Source: Clostridia bacterium
Lineage (GTDB): Bacteria > Bacillota > Clostridia > Christensenellales > UBA3700
Direction: 5' to 3'
NCBI GenBank assembly: GCA_029061605.1
Contig: JAIDRT010000007.1
Location: 1-37,169, forward strand
Length of the DNA: 37,169 bases
Of the stretch, positions 32,825-37,169 are shown in pieces. The translations under genes were made by a program, and so were the position numbers. Within the stretch, counting starts at the first letter, position 1. The number at the start of each line of letters is the position of its first letter. A model generated the notes under the pieces. The model had not been told where the DNA came from. It saw only the letters and a program-made list of their open reading frames with translations, and searched no databases.

Positions 32825-32853
32825 TGGACAAAATAGGATTTTGCGTGTATAAT
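32825..32853 (+). promoter_or_regulatory. Promoter of the AraC-type regulator
   Basis: TGGACA, 17 bases, TATAAT, with the -10 37 bases before the ATG at 32890. The upstream end lies 22 bases from the divergent operon promoter, so a single bound protein could affect both. Confidence 0.75.
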
Positions 32854-32889
32854 GATTTTAACAATATGTGACAAGAGAGGAAATATTTT

Positions 32890-33657
32890 ATGCCGGCAAT
32901 CAATTATATCGGGAAAAATTTTAAGACTTACGACGTAAAACAGCACAAACACAGTTATTGGGAGTTGATTTATTGCACTGGCGGTAGCGGAATAATAATT
33001 TTTGAGAATGCAAAGCCGCTTGAATATAATGTGAACGAAATAGTAGTCATTCCACCCAATACTTTGCACAGCAACACTTCCCAAACAGGCTTTAAAAATA
33101 TACATATGACGGTCGCAGGCTGGACTCCGAGTTTTAAGAACGCTATCGTAGTTAAAGACAATCAGCAAAAAGACCTCTTCACGACAATGGATATGTGCTA
33201 TAGGCACTTCTCTGCAATGTCAGGCTGTTCTTCCAATATAATTATGGCGTTTACAGACTTGATTTTGGGATTTATCTCCCAATTCGACGGCTCCTCGCAG
33301 ACCAGTCAGCATATAGAACTCATTGCCAACGCAATAATAGAGAATTTCTATGACGCAAATTTCTCTATAGACAGCATTTACAGTCAATTTGACTTGTCAA
33401 AGGATTATATCAGAAGACAGTTTATCAAAGAAAAGGGCGTGTCTCCCCTTCAATTTCTCAATCAAACGCGTATCAATTCCGCTCAAAAACTTTTGCTCTC
33501 TCGCAATATAAACAACCTCAAAATATACGAAATAGCCGAGCGTTGCGGTTTCAACGACCAACTGTACTTCTCTAGAGTATTCAAAAAGTTTGTTGGCGTC
33601 TCGCCAAAAGAATATATCGGCGAGCCAAAAAATAGCAACTACAACGACGAAGATTGA
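32890..33657 (+). CDS. AraC-family regulator with cupin sensor domain
   Basis: A 255-residue regulator, divergent from the hexuronate operon. Residues 1-90 form a cupin-type sensing domain: VKQHKHSYWELIYCTGGSG, then EYNVNEIVVIPPNTLHSN. Residues about 155-248 hold two HTH motifs: FSIDSIYSQFDLSKDYIRRQF and IYEIAERCGFNDQLYFSRVF, followed by the family signature KKFVGVSPKEY. AGAGG lies nine bases before the ATG. Position and shared octamers in the intergenic region suggest it controls kdgA and the downstream genes in response to a uronate or glycoside, and may regulate itself. The inducer is not known. Confidence 0.9.
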   Translation: MPAINYIGKNFKTYDVKQHKHSYWELIYCTGGSGIIIFENAKPLEYNVNEIVVIPPNTLHSNTSQTGFKNIHMTVAGWTPSFKNAIVVKDNQQKDLFTTMDMCYRHFSAMSGCSSNIIMAFTDLILGFISQFDGSSQTSQHIELIANAIIENFYDANFSIDSIYSQFDLSKDYIRRQFIKEKGVSPLQFLNQTRINSAQKLLLSRNINNLKIYEIAERCGFNDQLYFSRVFKKFVGVSPKEYIGEPKNSNYNDED

Positions 33658-33684
33658 GTAATTGAAAAACTTGTTTAAATTTTG

Positions 33685-33713
33685 TTGAGAATTTTAGTCA
33701 AAAGTGCTAAAAT
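33685..33713 (+). promoter_or_regulatory. Promoter of the small membrane protein gene
   Basis: TTGAGA, 17 bases, TAAAAT, 31 bases before the ATG at 33744. Confidence 0.5.
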
Positions 33714-33743
33714 TTTATAAAATTAACTTTGGAGGAATTAAAT

Positions 33744-34079
33744 ATGGCAAAAAAGAAGAAAGAAGCAAAATCTAGATCAACCACAGTAACTTCCGGCACT
33801 ATAACCGGTATTTGCTGCGCTACCGCAATCGTATTGTCAATCATTATTTTCTTTGTCAATTTGATATTGCAGTGGGCAGGCGTAAGTCTTAGCGGCGTCA
33901 GCGCCAAAATTATGGGAGCAATGAACTTAATACAGATGATTGCTGTGTCTGTTGCCGTATGCTTAGGTGCTTACAGATATTCAAAAGGCAAAACGAAAGG
34001 CGTAAAAACTTTGATAATTGCTTGCATAATCATATACTTGGTTTTGGCAATAGTTTGGGGTTTTTACGGAATTATCTAA
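33744..34079 (+). CDS. Small three-helix membrane protein of unknown function
   Basis: A 111-residue protein starting with a Lys-rich cytoplasmic segment (MAKKKKEAKSRS) and containing three hydrophobic helices: about 21-43 (ITGICCATAIVLSIIIFFVN), 55-76 (AMNLIQMIAVSVAVCLGAY) and 89-108 (TLIIACIIIYLVLAIVWGF). No known motif or charged residue within the helices points to a function. GGAGG lies 8 bases before the ATG at 33744; an in-frame ATG at 33729 precedes that site and is rejected. It is monocistronic, with its own promoter and a strong terminator at 34100. Confidence 0.82.
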   Translation: MAKKKKEAKSRSTTVTSGTITGICCATAIVLSIIIFFVNLILQWAGVSLSGVSAKIMGAMNLIQMIAVSVAVCLGAYRYSKGKTKGVKTLIIACIIIYLVLAIVWGFYGII

Positions 34080-34099
34080 TAGCCAATAACAAAATGACA

Positions 34100-34130
34100 A
34101 AAGCGGGATTAACTCCCGCTTTCTTCATTT
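34100..34130 (+). terminator. Terminator of the small membrane protein gene
   Basis: AAAGCGGGA, loop TTAAC, TCCCGCTTT, then TTC-rich sequence, 20 bases after the stop codon. Confidence 0.8.
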
Positions 34131-34141
34131 TAATTAAACTC

Positions 34142-34500
34142 TGACGCTCGCACAAGGCGCATCTGCTTGCTCGCTATGCCGTCGCTATGCTCCTTACAAC
34201 TCCACTGCGTTCCGCTCAGAGTGACGCGTTGAGCGTAATTCTTTCACTTTAAACAAGTCATTCTGAGCGGAGTGCAGGAGTAGTCGAAGAATCTATATCA
34301 TATTGACAATATTCTGTCTCATTGACAACAATTGTCACCTCGACAGCAATCTGTCACCTCGAGCGTAGTCGAGAGGTCTCTATCCGCTTTCTCGCCGTCC
34401 CCTTGAGGGGAAGGTGTCACAAAGTGACAGAAGGGGTGTTTTATACTGATATAGATTTCTCCATTCCGCTACGCTACAGTCGAAATGACATATTCTAGTG
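34142..34500. repeat. Hotspot of dispersed repeats
   Basis: Unit 34142-34200 matches 598-656. Then come TCCACTGCG...CTCAGAGTGAC (34200-34224) and its inverted partner GTCATTCTGAGCGGAGTGC...AGAATCTA (34257-34295). Next are two GTCACCTCGA units (34335-34385) with the hairpin CTCGAGCGTAGTCGAG, a CCCCTTGAGGGGAAGGTGTCACAAAGTGAC-type unit cut here to 34399-34437, and AGATTTCTCC...GTCGAAATGAC (34452-34489). The whole 34080-34703 gap holds only these units and three terminators; no gene is visible. Confidence 0.75.
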
Positions 34501-34515
34501 CGAGCGTAAATGACA

Positions 34516-34545
34516 AAAGGCGAGAATTATTCCCGCCTTCATATT
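34516..34545. terminator. Terminator-like hairpin, probably bidirectional
   Basis: AAGGCG-a-GAA pairs with TTC-c-CGCCTT; the + side is followed by CATATTTTATTT and the minus side by TTTTGTC. Flank and layout resemble 34100-34130 (both start TGACAAAAG). Confidence 0.55.
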
Positions 34546-34559
34546 TTATTTATCCGCTC

Positions 34560-34586
34560 AAAAACTCTCTCCCAACCGCAGAGAGT
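34560..34586 (-). terminator. Probable terminator of the large membrane protein gene
   Basis: On the minus strand ACTCTCT, loop GCGGTTGGG, AGAGAGT, then TTTT. It lies about 118 bases after the stop at 34704. Between them is a further hairpin, GTGTAC-tactc-GTACAC (34629-34645). Confidence 0.55.
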
Positions 34587-34703
34587 GTAGAGATTTTCGT
34601 CCGTGCTAGGGCGAGCGGTATCGTCAAGTGTACTACTCGTACACGTCGATTCCCCAAGTCCCGACGTTAGGGCGAAAGGCGCTGCGCTATATGCGGTTGT
34701 CTC

Positions 34704-37169
34704 TTACTTCTTGCTTCTCATAGCGCGTTGCTCTCTCAGCAAATCTTGATAGCGCTCTATCTGATCGTCTCTCAAGTCCACCATTTTCTTCGCCGTCTCA
34801 AAGGCTTGCTTGTCGCTTACTACTACTTCTGTCTCTTTTACTTTGACCTTCGTTCCGTCTCCTGTTGCATCTCTTCTGATGTCTTTCATATACTCGTCTT
34901 CCATCTTGAGTAATGCTACTGTTGTGTCTTTCTTGATTGTCAACTTCAACAATGGATTGGTACTTGTGCGTCCAAATACTACGAAGTATGTAGACTTCTT
35001 CTCTTTGCACTTATACTTTGTGAGCGCATAGTCTCTTAAGCCGTCAAAGTATTTCTTTTGCTCTTTGCTGAGCAATGCGTACGCCTCGTCGAGTGTAAGT
35101 CTTGGAGCCCTTTCTACTTTTGGCTTTGCAGGTGCGGTTACTTTTACTTTGACCTCTTTCTCAATTACCTTTTCTACAACTTTCTCCACAGGCACTTCGA
35201 CTATCTTCTCAACCGGTACTTCCTTGACAACTTCCTTTTCGACGATTTTCTCTACCTCGACAGGTACTTCTACTTTTACTTCTTTCTCTACTATCTTCTC
35301 TACTTCTACTGGCACCTCGACGACTTTTTCCACTATCTTTTCGACAGGTACTTCTTTCTCAACAATTTTCTCTATCTCGACAGGTTTTTCCACAACTTTT
35401 TCAATTACTTGCGGTGCGCCTTGATTTGCTGACAATTCCATTATCTTATCCAAAAGTTTTTCAATACGTTCGTCATTCTTTTCCATCATCTTTTGGATTT
35501 TTTCGTCGTTTTGATCCAACATTTTTTGTACAGTATCTTCGCTTATACCTGCTTGTTGTGGCAACATTTGTTGCATACCGGGCAAGAGCGCTGTCACAGT
35601 CTCAGAGATAATCCCCTTTAATTCTTCTGCGCCAATGCCTTGCTGTACGAAGCCAAATCCGCCCTGCGGCATACCTTGTCCCATATTACCGCCTGCGCCT
35701 GCATTTCCGCCGCCCATCATACGCATAAACATCATTTGCATATCCTCGTCGCGGCGTCTTGCCTCTTCGTCTCGGCGCATATATTCTTCTTGGCGTTTTC
35801 TCTCCTCTATGTCAGCCTTATTGCGCTCGTATTCGTCTCTCAACTCCTCGGCGTATATCAACGACTTGTTATACTTGCTCTTGGCTATTGCCATAAACAC
35901 TATGCTCAATACCGCCAAGCCCATCAATACGCACGCTATCGCAGTCCAGCCTGCCGTTGCAAGTCCCAAGAACGCTCCTGCATAATACGTCTTGTATTTG
36001 CTCTCCGCCATTCTCTTATTCTGCTTGCTCTTGGACAAATAACCAAAGCCCTTGCTTGCAAATATTAGTATCAATATTATGGATATAATACTTGCTATTA
36101 TCTGCCACAGCGGTATCTCCTTGAGTTTTTGCAGTATCTCGTCTAGCGTTCCGCCACTGTTATCTCCGCTACCTGGGTCATTGCCGCTTGGTCTCTGGTT
36201 GGGGTCTGTTGGGTCGTAGTCAGGAGCATTACCATTCTCGTCTACTATCTTAAACGTACATATTGCTCCAGAGCGGATAAAGTAATTCTCCGTATCGTTC
36301 AACGTCACCTTGACCGTATACGTACCTTTCTCCGTCTTTGTCTTGTATCCTTCTGTAAACTTCAATTGAGACAGTATCTCATTGTCCGTCACTTCGTCTC
36401 CGTTTCTATCCTTTACTACGTACGTCGGATAATGCGCCTCGCCGTCATATAAGAACTGTGTCTCGCCCCACTCTATCGTCAAGATACTCATTCCTGACTT
36501 TGGCACGACTACAAAGTACCATTCCTTGCTCACGTCGTCCAACTTGTAGTTGTTTCCCAAATCTCCGTTTATCGTCGCTACTATTCTGTATGAGCCTACT
36601 TCAGATACTTGGCTTGCGTCCACCGCATTGCCCTCTTCGTCATATATCTTATACGTAAAGTCATTGGCGTAATCTATCTCGTCTCCGCTCGCTAGTCCGT
36701 CTGCCATTCCTGAGATTACCGGCGCATATCCACTCTCTCCGTCTGTGACGAACTCCCATTTGTCCCAGTTGGGGATAAGCGTCGACTTGTCTATCGTCCA
36801 AGTTATCGTCACGTTATCCGTCGTGCCGTCTGCCCAACTTCCTTCCTTTAATTTAACGTATACGGTGTATCTTCCTGCATCAGTCGCCGTTGCTCCTTCG
36901 CCTATTATCTCCATAAAGTCGCTATCGAAGCCGTCTAGATAATCCTCTACATTCTTCTCCGTTCCATCGTATACCGCTCCGCCCTTGAAAACTGGCTTCT
37001 CCAATTCAGTTGGTCTTACTATCTTCAGCGTCGCTGTCATTGGCTCGGCGTAATAGTCATCTGAATCCGTCTCAAACACCGCTTGAACTACGAACGTACC
37101 CAATCCCTTGACTTCAGATACGTCTATCTCTTTTCCGTTCTTGGTATATACGTACCTTACTCCGGTTAT
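34704..37169 (-). CDS. Large Ig-like/MBG-type surface and membrane protein with VEK repeats (5' end outside window)
   Basis: The frame is open to the right edge, so 821 C-terminal residues are visible and the start is missing. Order from the visible N-side: extracellular beta-sandwich modules with the MBG-like pattern (VYDGTEKNVEDYL, GRYTVYVKL, TWTIDKSTL, then a related unit with FLYDGEAHYPTYVV and GTYTVKVTLND); a linker rich in Gly/Ser/Asp; a helix near 36050-36115 (LWQIIASIISIILILIFASK); a second, longer one near 35885-35985; a charged coiled coil (EELRDEYERNKADIEERKRQ); a Met/Gly/Gln-rich stretch; a Val-Glu-Lys repeat block (35146-35410, units like VEKIVEKEVPVEKIVEK); and a C-terminal domain (34707-35110) with LSKEQKKYFDGLRDYALTKY. 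Two helices put the C-terminal domain on the same side as the sandwich modules unless one is not membrane-spanning, so topology is uncertain. Likely an envelope adhesin, sensor or scaffold. Confidence 0.8.
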   Translation of the reverse strand: MTGVRYVYTKNGKEIDVSEVKGLGTFVVQAVFETDSDDYYAEPMTATLKIVRPTELEKPVFKGGAVYDGTEKNVEDYLDGFDSDFMEIIGEGATATDAGRYTVYVKLKEGSWADGTTDNVTITWTIDKSTLIPNWDKWEFVTDGESGYAPVISGMADGLASGDEIDYANDFTYKIYDEEGNAVDASQVSEVGSYRIVATINGDLGNNYKLDDVSKEWYFVVVPKSGMSILTIEWGETQFLYDGEAHYPTYVVKDRNGDEVTDNEILSQLKFTEGYKTKTEKGTYTVKVTLNDTENYFIRSGAICTFKIVDENGNAPDYDPTDPNQRPSGNDPGSGDNSGGTLDEILQKLKEIPLWQIIASIISIILILIFASKGFGYLSKSKQNKRMAESKYKTYYAGAFLGLATAGWTAIACVLMGLAVLSIVFMAIAKSKYNKSLIYAEELRDEYERNKADIEERKRQEEYMRRDEEARRRDEDMQMMFMRMMGGGNAGAGGNMGQGMPQGGFGFVQQGIGAEELKGIISETVTALLPGMQQMLPQQAGISEDTVQKMLDQNDEKIQKMMEKNDERIEKLLDKIMELSANQGAPQVIEKVVEKPVEIEKIVEKEVPVEKIVEKVVEVPVEVEKIVEKEVKVEVPVEVEKIVEKEVVKEVPVEKIVEVPVEKVVEKVIEKEVKVKVTAPAKPKVERAPRLTLDEAYALLSKEQKKYFDGLRDYALTKYKCKEKKSTYFVVFGRTSTNPLLKLTIKKDTTVALLKMEDEYMKDIRRDATGDGTKVKVKETEVVVSDKQAFETAKKMVDLRDDQIERYQDLLREQRAMRSKK

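Noticed and set aside
35146..35410. Short, regularly spaced DNA repeats that could look like a CRISPR or minisatellite array
   Set aside because: They are in frame within the large membrane protein and encode degenerate V-E-K units; spacing follows codons, and there are no unique spacers.
35065..35424. Open + strand frame with Ser/Thr/Phe repeats opposite the VEK block
   Set aside because: It is the antisense of the repeat-coding region, has no ribosome binding site and its composition is explained by the opposite strand.

Overview
The window looks like chromosomal DNA of a low-to-mid GC Gram-positive bacterium, most likely an uncultured gut member of the Clostridia. This rests on strong GGAGG-type ribosome binding sites, a one-piece tmRNA with encoded CCA, GPH sugar symporters with a hexuronate operon, Sec lipoproteins, and dispersed intergenic hairpin repeats. 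I cannot place it to genus. All placements and functions come from reading the sequence; no database was searched.

Region 1 (1-5040) is an AT-rich defence island. It starts with the 3' end of a HEPN-type gene. Next is a minus-strand operon encoding a small HTH protein, a cytosine-5 methyltransferase, a DUF3883/PD-(D/E)XK nuclease and a second cytosine-5 methyltransferase. A short gene of unknown function follows, with a strongly structured leader. Two near-identical terminator-type direct repeats (684-720 and 4997-5034) bracket the restriction-modification operon and the small gene.

Region 2 (5100-15400) is mostly housekeeping or single-gene units: a membrane-anchored XRE regulator, a YdeI-GrpB fusion, a large membrane-anchored transglutaminase-like protein with a basic low-complexity tail, a long-form MmcQ/YjbR protein, a GPH symporter, ssrA (tmRNA) with a consensus promoter, a small ferredoxin:thioredoxin reductase-like protein and a MATE exporter.

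Region 3 (15845-33657) is a carbohydrate-uptake and catabolism locus, almost all on the minus strand. Its regulator appears to be the divergent AraC-type gene at 32890. The promoter-proximal part is the hexuronate route: kdgA, kdgK, uxaC, uxuA and an SDR-type fructuronate reductase. Downstream are three Gfo/Idh/MocA oxidoreductases, an AP-endonuclease-2-fold isomerase/epimerase, a PHP metallohydrolase, a GDPD-like protein and a six-hairpin glycosidase-like protein. A GPH symporter and a lipoprotein complete the set. The logical flow is glycoside import, oxidation/cleavage, release of a uronic acid, isomerase and reductase to mannonate, then dehydration to KDG, KDPG, and finally pyruvate plus glyceraldehyde-3-phosphate. 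The oxidoreductase plus TIM-barrel set resembles redox-assisted (3-keto) glycoside cleavage systems and is the best candidate here for an undescribed pathway.

Region 4 (33685-37169) holds a small three-helix membrane protein, a 360-bp hotspot of dispersed repeats and the C-terminal part of a large surface/membrane protein with Val-Glu-Lys repeats; that gene runs off the right edge. Two copies of a ~163-bp MITE-like element with terminal inverted repeats lie at 15682-15843 and 27500-27663, each ending at the stop codon of a minus-strand gene.
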